Source of the DNA: Nereida sp024640765
Lineage (GTDB): Bacteria > Pseudomonadota > Alphaproteobacteria > Rhodobacterales > Rhodobacteraceae
Assembly: GCA_024640765.1 (NCBI GenBank)
Contig: JAHEEK010000001.1
Span: forward strand, 1-64,000
Length of the DNA: 64,000 nt
Direction of reading: 5' to 3'
This document shows, piece after piece, positions 42,292-50,438 of this stretch. Positions within the stretch are counted from its first letter, which is position 1, and every line of letters starts with the position of its first letter. Position numbers and translations under genes: made by a program. Below the pieces are notes generated by a model. That model made no database searches and was not told the origin of the DNA. It was given only the letters and a program-made list of their open reading frames with translations.

Positions 42292-43939
42292 TAACCGCTA
42301 GACCCATCGACGCTTGGTCTCTTAATCGGTCCAGCTCAGCTACCTTTAGTTCCTCACGACGTGCACCCATGCGCTGCTCAACGTCCTGAGCCATCGCATC
42401 GACCCAATACTGACAGGCCATAGCCAAACTATCGAGCCTGTCGTCGTTGGTCAGTGCGCCACGGTCAGCAGTAAGTCGCGTAAGCTGATACATTAGTTGA
42501 TAACGTAGAGCCTGCTCAGGGGGCAGGTGATGACAGCTATCGAAGTCTTTCTGGATGACCTTCTTGTCTACCACCAGTCTGTGTTGGTTCATCACAGGCT
42601 CAAGCACATCGATGATACGACGTTGCTTCTGAGTGTTATGACGGACTTCGCTCATGGTAACAGAATGGACCTTCGACAGAACTGGCAGGAACAGCTGGTT
42701 AAACATGCCGTCACCGAAGTTACTCTCGACGATAATCTCGTTCACCTGTTCTTGCTTCGCGATGACTGCAAGTTTCTGTAGTGCTTCCTCTGAATACCCA
42801 CCAGCAATGCCACCGCATCTACGGACGTACAGGTAGCCATTCAGCATCTTTACGACTGCATACCCTGTCTCGTCCTTACCGCGACCAGAGGGGTCGATAG
42901 ACATGACTGAGCCTGTGTATTCTACGAACTCAGGACTCATGAACATTGGCTTATGGTAGTGGTCGCCGTTGAATGCCACGTTGGGCAATTCTTCCACGAT
43001 ATATTGGCTGTCAGATGACCATGAGACCTTCTCTGGGGCCTCTTCAGAGGGCACGTCCATGACAATCAAGTCCGAGGCCTTGAGAGGGTATCTCTCGGCG
43101 TCAGAGAGCCTTGTATCGAGCATAAACTGCAAGGCGAACCCTGAGCGTCCGTAGGATGCTTCACGTTCCAATAGGTCGAAGTCCGAGAAGCGGGCAGGGT
43201 CGGTAGGCTTCTCTGTGAGGGTGTCGTCAGCCGCCATTGCTTTGGTGATGAGCGGGGCTAACTTATGCCCGTAGCCAACAATTTGGTCCGCGTTCGGGTA
43301 TCGAGCGGGCCAGATGGAGACCTTGTACCCACGGTCGGGCAGTTTGTTGTACAGGCTCTCTTGGTTCTGTGGTGTTCCAAGGTAGATGATGCGCCCATCA
43401 GGTTTGAGGATAGCGTCAAACTCTTTCACAGCTTCTGACAGCTTATCTCGCATCCCTTGGGTCATCGAGTTGTTCTGTACTTCAATGTCATCTGCGACGA
43501 TTACATCTGCACGAGAACCTGCAAGCTGACCTGAGATACCTACCGATTTCACTGAGGGTGCGTGTGACGCTGCAGCTGGTGCTACGTCAAAGCTAATCTT
43601 GGACTGTCGTTGGTCAGTCTTTGGGCGCAGGTGAGCCAAGATGTCCATCTCGTTGATGAGCCTGAGCGTAAACGTCGTGAAGTCGTCAGAGCGGCTCTTA
43701 GAAGCTGATACGACCAAGATGTTAAGCTGTGGGTTCATGTAGAGCAGCCAGACGACGTAGGCTGAAGTAATCCAAGATTTACCGACACCACGGAACGCTT
43801 GGATAATCATCCGCTTGTCGCCGTGTTGTAAATTGTAGGCGATATCGTACTGAACTGGAGTAGGGTCGGGGAGGTTGAGGTGTTTCCAGATAACGAACAG
43901 AAACTTGCGGAAATCTGATAGAGGGTTAGGCTGTGTCAT
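42248..43939 (-). CDS. terL: Phage terminase large subunit, T7-like
   Basis: TerL is the ATPase/nuclease that packages phage DNA. The Walker A motif AFRGVGKSW is at residues about 48-56 and Walker B VIVADDIE near 146-153. Nuclease-domain acids appear in SIDPSGRGKDETGYAVV, VESNFGDGMFNQLF and DDRLDSLAMACQYWVDAM. The length of 563 residues and the motif spacing match T7 gp19 and relatives in marine podoviruses. The frame is intact. In T7-like genomes terL is near the right end, after terS, as here. No portal, capsid, tail or polymerase gene is present in the window. Confidence 0.92.
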   Translation of the reverse strand: MTQPNPLSDFRKFLFVIWKHLNLPDPTPVQYDIAYNLQHGDKRMIIQAFRGVGKSWITSAYVVWLLYMNPQLNILVVSASKSRSDDFTTFTLRLINEMDILAHLRPKTDQRQSKISFDVAPAAASHAPSVKSVGISGQLAGSRADVIVADDIEVQNNSMTQGMRDKLSEAVKEFDAILKPDGRIIYLGTPQNQESLYNKLPDRGYKVSIWPARYPNADQIVGYGHKLAPLITKAMAADDTLTEKPTDPARFSDFDLLEREASYGRSGFALQFMLDTRLSDAERYPLKASDLIVMDVPSEEAPEKVSWSSDSQYIVEELPNVAFNGDHYHKPMFMSPEFVEYTGSVMSIDPSGRGKDETGYAVVKMLNGYLYVRRCGGIAGGYSEEALQKLAVIAKQEQVNEIIVESNFGDGMFNQLFLPVLSKVHSVTMSEVRHNTQKQRRIIDVLEPVMNQHRLVVDKKVIQKDFDSCHHLPPEQALRYQLMYQLTRLTADRGALTNDDRLDSLAMACQYWVDAMAQDVEQRMGARREELKVAELDRLRDQASMGLAVITGHQKQQPNSLRW

Positions 43940-43962
43940 GGTTTAAACGATACTGGTTTGAG

Positions 43963-44403
43963 ATGAAGAATTTATTTGCCGCCATCCTCTTTATGTTCAC
44001 TGCTTCAGGGGCATCAGCAGAGTGGCCCACGCTAGATTATCTGAAAGACATCAAGCATATCGAAGTCGTTTTAGACGACAGTGCCGTTGGCGCATGTTGG
44101 ACTAACTTGCGTGAATCTCGTGAATACGCTGAAGAAAAAATACGGATGTCAGGAGGTACTCTATATCAAGCGGGTCCAAAAAATTGGCCGCAGTACTAAG
44201 CATTTATTGTTAAAGTTAGAAGCAGTAGGCAAGCCAACGGTTTGTGCTTTGGTTATGTGCAGGCTTTTCTTGCTACCGGTGAGGTAATAAATGGTAAAAA
44301 GCATAATGCTGTTGCTCTTGAAGCGAACAAGTATTTCTCAAATGGTGCCAATGCCAACGATTTAGTTATCACTACAATTCAATCTTTTTTCGGCGATAGT
44401 TAA
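43963..44403 (+). pseudogene. Exported small protein with an in-frame stop, between terL and terS
   Basis: ATG 43963 opens a signal peptide (MKNLFAAILFMFTASGASA, cleavage before EWP) and a domain with ACWTNLRESREYAEEKIRMS. TAA at 44197-44199 interrupts it. The same frame continues without a break through AFIVKVRSSRQANGLCFGYV and ALEANKYFSNGANANDLVIT to TAA 44401-44403. Repaired, it would be a 146-residue periplasmic protein with two cysteines. It is on the opposite strand to the phage packaging genes, as expected of a lysogenic-conversion (moron) gene. No family is recognised. Confidence 0.55.
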
Positions 44404-44418
44404 TGCAGAAGATTGAGC

Positions 44419-44574
44419 ATGTTCTTGTTTAGGAAGTCCATTACGCTAGCGATATACGCCTTTGTCGCCATCTCGCTTTATCAGTGCGTGATGGACTTGG
44501 CGTCAGACACAGGAGATGTATGCGACCTCGAGGGCAACGTGGAGTATGATGGGTGCACGATACCCTCTAGTTGA
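44419..44574 (+). CDS. Small membrane-anchored protein
   Basis: 51 residues: a basic start, one hydrophobic helix (SITLAIYAFVAISLYQC) and an acidic tail with three cysteines in all (DVCDLEGNVEYDGCTIPSS). It follows the interrupted exported gene on the same strand and overlaps the terS stub on the other. It could be an Rz1-like spanin or part of the moron unit; neither is shown. Confidence 0.4.
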   Translation: MFLFRKSITLAIYAFVAISLYQCVMDLASDTGDVCDLEGNVEYDGCTIPSS

Positions 44575-44755
44575 GCTTCACCTCTGATAAATCAAAGTCA
44601 TCGTCGCCAAAGTCAGGCAAGGTTTTAACGATGTTTTCTAAGGGCGAACCTTCAACGGGTAGGGCATCAATGCCATTGTCTTTTAGGAACTGACGGGCGA
44701 CGTTTAGGTCTGACGACTTAGCCTCTGGGTCTTTGATACGCTCGAGTAAGTATGT
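44567..44755 (-). pseudogene. Truncated phage terminase small subunit (TerS)
   Basis: The minus strand encodes TYLLERIKDPEAKSSDLNVA, then RQFLKDNGIDALPVEG, then a C-terminus rich in aspartate (LPDFGDDDFDLSEVKLN). The segment LNVARQFLKDNGI is characteristic of T7-like small terminase subunits (DNA maturase A). Only 62 codons remain, with a stop immediately before and no start. The N-terminal third is missing where the fragment runs into the integrase gene, which overlaps it by 38 bases. It lies upstream of terL on the same strand, the normal order. Confidence 0.7.
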
Positions 44756-45599
44756 TTAATTTTCCCATCTCATCGCAGACTGCTTCTTGAACCTCAGACA
44801 TGAGCTTTACATACTTGCTTGTTGTTACGAGGCTGCGGTGGCCCATCATTTTGGCAATGACGGTGTTGTTGAGTTTGAACTCGTTGGCCAGCCGCGTTGC
44901 AAATGTGTGTCGCAGACTGTGAAATACGTAATTCTTGTCCCCGTTAAGAAGGTCTCTGCGTAGGTTTTTCCATGCGCGATAAAACTTCCACATGACGTAG
45001 AAGTTCTTTGGGCAGTTATCGAGTTCGTTGAGGGCACGCTGTGCCTTTGCGTTGAGATATATGTATCTCTCATCGCCGTTTTTAGTGTGGGCTAGATAGA
45101 CGTAGGGTTTGCCTTCGGTGTTGGTGAAGACGGTGTTTGGCGTGACGGAGAGTATCTCACCAATACGCATCCCTGTGTTGGCTGCGATGATGACCAGCTG
45201 TGCCATCCAGTTATCTTCGGGTGCTCTTTCGAAGTAGTCTACAATCTGGTCGACTTGTTTGGCAGTGAAGAAGGCCATGCGGTGTGCTTGTTCGATTTTC
45301 TTCCACGTAAAGTCGGGCACTCTGTCGATGTCTTGGTTTCTGTAGGCTTGCTTGAAGACTTTGATTATCATCGCCGCGTAGTGGTTGGCTGTGTTGTTCG
45401 TCAGCCCCCATTCATCTGTGACATGGTCTAGAAAACGATGGATATGTCTTGGCTTATAGCTGTTGATTGGTCTTTCTTCGAAGTCTTCAAAATCGGCAAA
45501 TCTTTCGGCCATTGCGATGGACCGTTCTCGATGTTTACCGACCCACATACGGCTGGCTTCTTCTTTAGCGTATTCAAGGAAAGTGTAGGTATCAGTCAT
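44718..45599 (-). CDS. int: Phage integrase, tyrosine recombinase
   Basis: The catalytic set is complete: R145 (NTGMRIGEIL), K173 (AHTKNGDERY), H227 and R230 (HSLRHTFATR), H254 (MMGHRSLVTT) and the nucleophile Y263 (TSKYVKL). The N-terminal 100 residues form the SAM-like arm/core-binding domain. The length of 293 residues is on the short side, like integrases of marine T7-like temperate podoviruses. It begins 74 bases from the 3' end of tRNA-Tyr, the likely attachment site. Its 3' end runs over the terS stub. Confidence 0.92.
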   Translation of the reverse strand: MTDTYTFLEYAKEEASRMWVGKHRERSIAMAERFADFEDFEERPINSYKPRHIHRFLDHVTDEWGLTNNTANHYAAMIIKVFKQAYRNQDIDRVPDFTWKKIEQAHRMAFFTAKQVDQIVDYFERAPEDNWMAQLVIIAANTGMRIGEILSVTPNTVFTNTEGKPYVYLAHTKNGDERYIYLNAKAQRALNELDNCPKNFYVMWKFYRAWKNLRRDLLNGDKNYVFHSLRHTFATRLANEFKLNNTVIAKMMGHRSLVTTSKYVKLMSEVQEAVCDEMGKLNILTRAYQRPRG

Positions 45600-45673
45600 T
45601 TTTCGTCTCCAAAAGTGATGGAAAACGAAACAGTCCCTCGTGAGATTTACTAATGTCTAAGCAATAAAATTAG

Positions 45674-45757
45674 TGGTGGGCGACCCTGGAATCGAACCAG
45701 GCGTGCGTCTCCGCGAGGGAGTTACAGTCCCCTGCCACACCTTGCGGCCTGTCGCCC
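45674..45757 (-). tRNA. tRNA-Tyr (GTA), probable phage attachment site
   Basis: In minus-strand sense the acceptor GGGCGAC pairs with GTCGCCC, followed by A and an encoded CCA. The anticodon arm GGGGA-CTGTAAC-TCCCT has anticodon GTA, a long variable arm follows, and the T arm is CCTGG TTCGATT CCAGG. The D arm is short in my hand fold, with A at position 8. Its 3' end faces the integrase, the usual arrangement for integration into a tRNA 3' half. Confidence 0.93.
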
Positions 45758-45921
45758 ACTGGTGGGTCGGATACCGTGGCACATCTGGGGCGTCAATAAT
45801 GAAAAGTCGGGTTTGCGACGGTTTATTTCACTTTATCAGTTTTTATGAAGAAAAGATGCTCACTGGTTTTTTCTGAGCCAAGGGATTAGGTGGCTGATAA
45901 CCAAAGATTGGATGGATTGAG

Positions 45922-46704
45922 ATGAAAAAGCCGAAGTGGGTCGTCAAAAAAGAACAAGACAAACGCGCCGCTGCGAATGAGACTGTGTGGCTCTTTGGCC
46001 TGCACGCTGTGCGCGATGCGCTGATGAACCCCGAGCGGCAGAAATTGCGTTTGATTGTGACGCGTAATGCTGCGGATCGGCTGGGTGAGGCAGTGGCCCA
46101 CTTCGAAGGTGAACCGGAGATGTGCGATGCGCGTAAATTCACAGCGCCCCTTGATCCGCAATCCGTCCATCAAGGCGCTGCTTTGGAAGTAAAGCCGCTG
46201 AATTGGGGCAAGCTGGATGAGGTGGTTATTGGCGGTGATCCGGATGCAGGTGCGCTGCGCGTGGTTCTTTTGGACCGGGTAACGGACCCCCATAACGTTG
46301 GTGCAATTTTGCGATCAGCCGAGGTTTTTGGCGCACGTGCTGTGATCGGAACCCACCGTGGATCTGCGCCTGAAACTGGTGCGTTAGCAAAAACCGCAAG
46401 TGGCGCGCTTGAACGGCAGCCTTATCTGCGGGTGCGCAATCTAGCCGAAACAATCGAATCTATGCAGTCGATGGGCTACCTTGTGCTGGGCCTTGATGGT
46501 GAAGCAGAGATGAGCATTGAGCAGGCTTTAGAAGGCAAGCGGGCGCAGCCCGTTGCGTTGGTGATGGGCGCAGAGGGGCCTGGCCTGCGCGGAAAAACCA
46601 AAGAAACGGTCGATCAGTTGGTGAAAATTGATTTTGCGGGCACGTTTGGCTCGCTCAACGTGTCAAATGCCGCTGCGGTGGCGCTTTATGCGGCACGCGG
46701 GTAG
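45922..46704 (+). CDS. rlmB: TrmH-family 23S rRNA 2'-O-methyltransferase (RlmB-like)
   Basis: The SPOUT knot motifs are clear: VVLLDRVTDPHNVGAILRSA (motif 1, N and R catalytic), ALVMGAEGPGLR (motif 2) and IDFAGTFGSLNVSNAAAVAL (motif 3). The N-terminal substrate-binding domain starts WLFGLHAVRDALMNPERQKL. The enzyme methylates G2251 of 23S rRNA in E. coli. The length is 260 residues. It is preceded by tRNA-Tyr and followed by an overlapping small zinc-ribbon gene. Confidence 0.92.
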   Translation: MKKPKWVVKKEQDKRAAANETVWLFGLHAVRDALMNPERQKLRLIVTRNAADRLGEAVAHFEGEPEMCDARKFTAPLDPQSVHQGAALEVKPLNWGKLDEVVIGGDPDAGALRVVLLDRVTDPHNVGAILRSAEVFGARAVIGTHRGSAPETGALAKTASGALERQPYLRVRNLAETIESMQSMGYLVLGLDGEAEMSIEQALEGKRAQPVALVMGAEGPGLRGKTKETVDQLVKIDFAGTFGSLNVSNAAAVALYAARG

Positions 46705-47059
46705 CGTATTAGCCGCGCAGAAGCTTGCTACGTGTTGTTATTGCGGTACCCGTGCGGCGCTGGTGCTGCGCGGCGATGTGCGCCATGAATTGTCATGCGT
46801 AAGTTGTGGCGCGCCTTTGAATGATCTTAAACTGATGCCGGTCAACGCCCCTACAGCCCGTCCCGTTGAGACCACCGTTAAAAAACCTGCGGGGCCTGCC
46901 CAAAAGGCGAAGCGGAGCAAAGAGCAGAAAGTGGTCAGACCCAAAAAGGGTAAACGGCGTAAATTTGGCGTGAAGTTGGGGCGGAAGCTTAGTGTGTCTC
47001 GGCTCGTCTCAAAAGTATGGGACGAGATTGAAGATGTGGTTGAGGACATCTTTGACTGA
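46688..47059 (+). CDS. Zinc-ribbon protein with basic tail
   Basis: Two CxxC pairs (CCYCG and CVSCG, residues about 16-41) form a short zinc ribbon. A lysine-rich linker (AKRSKEQKVVRPKKGKRRKF) and an amphipathic acidic C-terminus (VWDEIEDVVEDIFD) follow. I know this as an uncharacterised Rhodobacterales protein. The start is not certain: ATG 46688 overlaps rlmB by 17 bases; family-like text begins at KLATCCYCGTR. Confidence 0.65.
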   Translation: MRHAGSVLAAQKLATCCYCGTRAALVLRGDVRHELSCVSCGAPLNDLKLMPVNAPTARPVETTVKKPAGPAQKAKRSKEQKVVRPKKGKRRKFGVKLGRKLSVSRLVSKVWDEIEDVVEDIFD

Positions 47060-47157
47060 GCGCTGTAACACAGTCTGACAATACCGTGTGGGGGGCTGGT
47101 GTAAGCGACTGGCTGCGCGCATCCTTGGGCCAAGTAGTAGTTGGTAAAGGAAACCCC

Positions 47158-47625
47158 ATGAACTCATATATTTTAAACCGTCGCGCGATTTTGTCCGCCG
47201 CTGTTGCAGCCCCTGTTTTGCCGTTGCTCGCAGGAATTGCACATGCAGCCAAGCCCGCTGTATTCACAGACGAAGGCGTAGCCATTCGCGGTTACGATCC
47301 CGTTGCATACTTTACTCAAAGCGTGCCCGTTACAGGCGATGCTGCCTATAGCGCGGAGTATAACGGCGCTACATGGCTGTTTGCGAGCGCAGAAAATCAA
47401 GCCATGTTTAAGGCTCAACCAGAAACCTTTGCGCCCCAATACGGCGGCTATTGCGCTTATGCGGTCTCCAAAGGTGGGACAGCGACCACATCGCCTGATG
47501 CGTGGACCATCGTGGATGATAAGCTTTATTTGAACTTCAATAAAGTTGTGCGCGGCATTTGGTCGAACGACATCCCCGGTAACGTTGCCAAGGCTGATGC
47601 GAATTGGCCAAGCGTTTTGGCGTGA
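47158..47625 (+). CDS. Exported YHS-domain protein
   Basis: The N-terminus MNSYILNRRAILSAAVAA looks like a twin-arginine signal with cleavage after GIAHA. The mature part holds a YHS domain (AIRGYDPVAYFTQSVPVTGD; YNGATWLFASAENQAMFKAQ; APQYGGYCAYAVSKGG). YHS proteins are often linked to copper or other metals. ATG 47158 has a strong AAAGGAAA ribosome site. It is probably periplasmic; no metal gene is nearby. Confidence 0.82.
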   Translation: MNSYILNRRAILSAAVAAPVLPLLAGIAHAAKPAVFTDEGVAIRGYDPVAYFTQSVPVTGDAAYSAEYNGATWLFASAENQAMFKAQPETFAPQYGGYCAYAVSKGGTATTSPDAWTIVDDKLYLNFNKVVRGIWSNDIPGNVAKADANWPSVLA

Positions 47626-47766
47626 CACAGGGCTTAATCCTCTGTTCACATTTTTGCGACAAGCTCTGAATTTCTAGAGCGCAGCGATTATTTGCTGTTG
47701 TGGGCAGGGGATGGAACACACCTTGTCCATGTTTACTGTCCTTCGTTCCGCACCTTGCGCCCTTGG

Positions 47767-47997
47767 TTACTTGACCTCGGGCGTATTTTCTTTTGCGCGG
47801 TGTGGCCAGATATGTCTTGCGACTAGAATACAAAATATGCCCGCCGTGATGTAGAGCGCCACGCTTAGTGCCGCGTCTCTACACTGTGATCCGGGGCAAC
47901 GGTTTATCGCATCAAAAAGCGCGATGATCGCCAAAATAAACGCGGTAAACGCAAAAGCGGCGCCAAGGAGGGCGGCTGCTTTGCGAAAGTGGTTCAC
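47767..47997 (-). CDS. Small two-helix membrane protein
   Basis: 76 residues with two hydrophobic helices (LLGAAFAFTAFILAIIALFD and AALSVALYITAGIFCILVAR) joined by a loop with two cysteines (NRCPGSQCRDA). It overlaps the hisE stop by four bases, so it is likely the last gene of the his transcript. Function is unknown. Confidence 0.65.
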   Translation of the reverse strand: MNHFRKAAALLGAAFAFTAFILAIIALFDAINRCPGSQCRDAALSVALYITAGIFCILVARHIWPHRAKENTPEVK

Positions 47998-48311
47998 GTA
48001 TTTGAGGGGCGGTTTGCTTTTTCGGTCAGGCCTGATTGTCCCTGCCGGTGTGCCAACTCATCCAAAACGTCACCAAGCGGCACATCGCGCGACGCCAACA
48101 TCACAAGCAAATGGTAGAGGACATCGGCAGCTTCACCAGTAAGGCCTTGCTTGTCATTCTTCACGGCCTCGATGATGGCCTCAACCGCCTCTTCGCCAAA
48201 CTTTTCAGCGCATTTTTCGGGACCTTTTGACAGCAGTTTTGCGGTCCATGAGCTATCAGGATCTGCCGTCTTGCGGGCTTGGATGATGTCGTAAAGATCT
48301 TCTAAAGTCAT
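47994..48311 (-). CDS. hisE: Phosphoribosyl-ATP diphosphatase
   Basis: HisE hydrolyses phosphoribosyl-ATP to phosphoribosyl-AMP, the second step of histidine synthesis. The MazG-like all-alpha fold shows KFGEEAVEAIIEAVKNDKQG and GEAADVLYHLLVMLASRDV, with the metal-binding E-x-x-E and E-x-x-D acids. The length of 105 residues is normal. Its start overlaps the hisF stop (ATGA). Confidence 0.95.
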   Translation of the reverse strand: MTLEDLYDIIQARKTADPDSSWTAKLLSKGPEKCAEKFGEEAVEAIIEAVKNDKQGLTGEAADVLYHLLVMLASRDVPLGDVLDELAHRQGQSGLTEKANRPSNT

Positions 48312-49069
48312 GAGAGCCTCATCGGTATGCCAGCGGCGGCCATGTGGGCTTTTGCTTCGGCGATTGTGTAGGTGCCAAAGTGGAAGATTGAGGCTGCCAG
48401 AACAGCGGAAGCCCCACCTTCCGTGACGCCCTCGACCAAGTGATCCAAGGTGCCCACACCACCTGATGCAATTACAGGTACGTTCACCGCGTCAGAAATT
48501 GCGCGGGTCAGGGGCAGGTTAAAGCCTTGTTTTGTGCCATCGCGGTCCATTGAGGTCAGCAGGATTTCCCCTGCACCTTTTGCAACAACCGTTTTTGCAA
48601 ATTCCACCGCATCGATGCCCGTTCCTTTGCGCCCGCCGTGAGTGAATATTTCCCATTTTCCGGGGCTGACGGTTTTTGCATCAATGGCCACAACGATGCA
48701 CTGGCTCCCGAAACGGTTGGCGGCTTCGGACACCACATCGGGGTCCGCAACAGCGGCTGAGTTAAAGCTGACTTTATCAGCGCCTGCGAGTAGCAGTTTA
48801 CGCACGTCATGATGCGTGCGCACACCGCCACCAACGGTCAGCGGCATAAAACAGTGTTCAGCAGTGCGGCGGGCCAAATCATAAAGCGTGCCGCGGTTCT
48901 CATGGGTGGCTTTGATGTCAAGAAAACACAACTCATCTGCGCCAGCAGCATCATAGGCCTTGGCTTGTTCCACAGGATCGCCTGCATCAATCAGATCGAC
49001 GAAGTTGACACCTTTGACCGTGCGGCCCTCGGCAACGTCAAGGCAGGGAATGATGCGGGTTTTTAACAT
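48308..49069 (-). CDS. hisF: Imidazole glycerol phosphate synthase subunit HisF
   Basis: HisF is the cyclase subunit that uses ammonia from HisH to make imidazole glycerol phosphate and AICAR. The (beta-alpha)8 barrel has the catalytic aspartates in IIPCLDVAEGRTVKGVNF (D11) and LLTSMDRDGTKQGF (D130). Phosphate sites VGGGVRTHHDV and IASGGVGTLDHL are present. The length is 253 residues. It lies 36 bases after hisA. Confidence 0.97.
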   Translation of the reverse strand: MLKTRIIPCLDVAEGRTVKGVNFVDLIDAGDPVEQAKAYDAAGADELCFLDIKATHENRGTLYDLARRTAEHCFMPLTVGGGVRTHHDVRKLLLAGADKVSFNSAAVADPDVVSEAANRFGSQCIVVAIDAKTVSPGKWEIFTHGGRKGTGIDAVEFAKTVVAKGAGEILLTSMDRDGTKQGFNLPLTRAISDAVNVPVIASGGVGTLDHLVEGVTEGGASAVLAASIFHFGTYTIAEAKAHMAAAGIPMRLS

Positions 49070-49105
49070 ATGATGTGTCTACTGGGTTGGGGCGTGAAAC
49101 AGAAG

Positions 49106-49825
49106 TTATGATTTGAGCGCTGCAAGAGCCGCAGAAAGATCAATCGCGCCATCGTAAAGCGCACGGCCTGAAATAGCGCCCGAGATCACGCCGGTGTCCT
49201 TCAATGCTGTCAGATCGGCCATGGATGATACGCCACCAGATGCGATGACTGGAATGTCTACGGCGCGGGCCAATGCGGCGGTTGCGTCGATGTTGGGACC
49301 TTTCATGGCACCATCGCGCATGATGTCTGTGTAGATGATCGCGGCGATACCTGCGTCTTCGAACTTTTTGGCCAGATCAACCACTTGGATGTCTGTTTCC
49401 TCGGCCCATCCGCGCGTGGCCACAAAGCCGTTGCGCGCATCAAGTCCCACGGCCACTTTGCCAGGAAAAGCACGTGCAGCTTGTCGAACAAGATCGGGGT
49501 TTTCTACGGCAACTGTGCCCAAAATTACCCGCGCAAGCCCTTTGTCGAGCCAGCGTTCAATGGTGGCCATGTCGCGGATACCGCCACCTAATTGGGCAGG
49601 CACGTTTGTCTGGCTCAATATCGCCTCAACGGGAGCGGCGTTTACTGGTTCCCCCTCGAAAGCGCCGTTTAGATCCACAAGGTGCAGCCATTCGCACCCC
49701 GCATCAACAAACGAAAGCGCCTGCGCCGCAGGATTGTCATTAAAAACCGTTGTTTGCTCCATGTCGCCGTGCACAAGGCGAACGGCTTTGCCATCTTTAA
49801 GGTCGATTGCAGGATAGAGGATCAT
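49106..49825 (-). CDS. hisA: ProFAR isomerase HisA
   Basis: HisA isomerises the ProFAR intermediate. The barrel starts MILYPAIDLKDGKAVRLVHG with the catalytic D8. The second catalytic aspartate lies in IIYTDIMRDGAMKGPN, and phosphate loops LGGGIRDMATIERW and IASGGVSSMADL are present. The length of 239 residues is normal. It starts the hisA-hisF-hisE group. Confidence 0.97.
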   Translation of the reverse strand: MILYPAIDLKDGKAVRLVHGDMEQTTVFNDNPAAQALSFVDAGCEWLHLVDLNGAFEGEPVNAAPVEAILSQTNVPAQLGGGIRDMATIERWLDKGLARVILGTVAVENPDLVRQAARAFPGKVAVGLDARNGFVATRGWAEETDIQVVDLAKKFEDAGIAAIIYTDIMRDGAMKGPNIDATAALARAVDIPVIASGGVSSMADLTALKDTGVISGAISGRALYDGAIDLSAALAALKS

Positions 49826-49948
49826 GAGGCATCTCTTTGTTAAACGGTGTTGGCGCGGTTATAGGCATTCGGCCCCGCAACGCAACGTCAGCCTTGTCCG
49901 CGCGCGCATCGCGGTTGCAGGATATCTTAGCTTAGGGAGGAATTTGGT

Positions 49949-50332
49949 ATGAAAAAGGTGATTGGCGCCGCTGTTGCGTTGGTGATGGGGGCAGGCTTTG
50001 CCGCGGCGGACCCTGTTTTGGGGACGTGGAAAACAGAAGTGGACGATGGCAACTACGCCCACGTTGAAATGAGCACCTGTGGCGACAAGATTTGTGGCGT
50101 GATCGCACAGGCATTTAATGCGCAAGGCCCGTGGGCATCCGATAATCAAGGCAAAAAGCTTGTCTGGGACATGGTTGCGCGCGGCGGTGGGTCTTACAAG
50201 TCTGGCAAAATCTGGCAGCCATCCACAGATAAGGTCTTTAACTCGAAGATGTCACTGTCTGGCGATGTTTTGAATGTCTCAGGCTGCGTTGCAATTATCT
50301 GCAAAACGCAGGTCTGGACGCGCGTAAATTAA
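49949..50332 (+). CDS. DUF2147 exported protein
   Basis: A signal peptide (MKKVIGAAVALVMGAGFAAA) is followed by a lipocalin-like DUF2147 domain (DPVLGTWKTEVDDGNYAHVE; CGDKICGVIAQAF; GKIWQPSTDKVFNSKMSL). Four cysteines in two pairs (CGDKIC; GCVAIIC) suggest disulfides in the periplasm. It lies on the opposite strand inside the his cluster, between hisH and hisA. Function is unknown. Confidence 0.87.
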   Translation: MKKVIGAAVALVMGAGFAAADPVLGTWKTEVDDGNYAHVEMSTCGDKICGVIAQAFNAQGPWASDNQGKKLVWDMVARGGGSYKSGKIWQPSTDKVFNSKMSLSGDVLNVSGCVAIICKTQVWTRVN

Positions 50333-50355
50333 AATTAGTCACTCGATCTGAAACG

Positions 50356-50402
50356 CCAAAGCCCAAAGGTTCATCCAAACTTTTGGGCTTTTCTACTTTT
50401 AG
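50356..50402. terminator. Bidirectional terminator between DUF2147 and hisH
   Basis: AAAGCCCAAAgG and CtTTTGGGCTTT form a stem around TTCATCCAAA. T-rich flanks on the plus side serve the DUF2147 gene, and the inverse may serve hisH. Confidence 0.8.
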
Positions 50403-50438
50403 CAACTGGGTCTGTTGATGTGGCTTACGGGGCCAAGG

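Noticed and set aside
43933..43962. GTG start at 43933 for the exported phage-region protein
   Set aside because: It would place a basic and aromatic stretch before the signal peptide and overlap the terL start; ATG 43963 begins a normal signal peptide.
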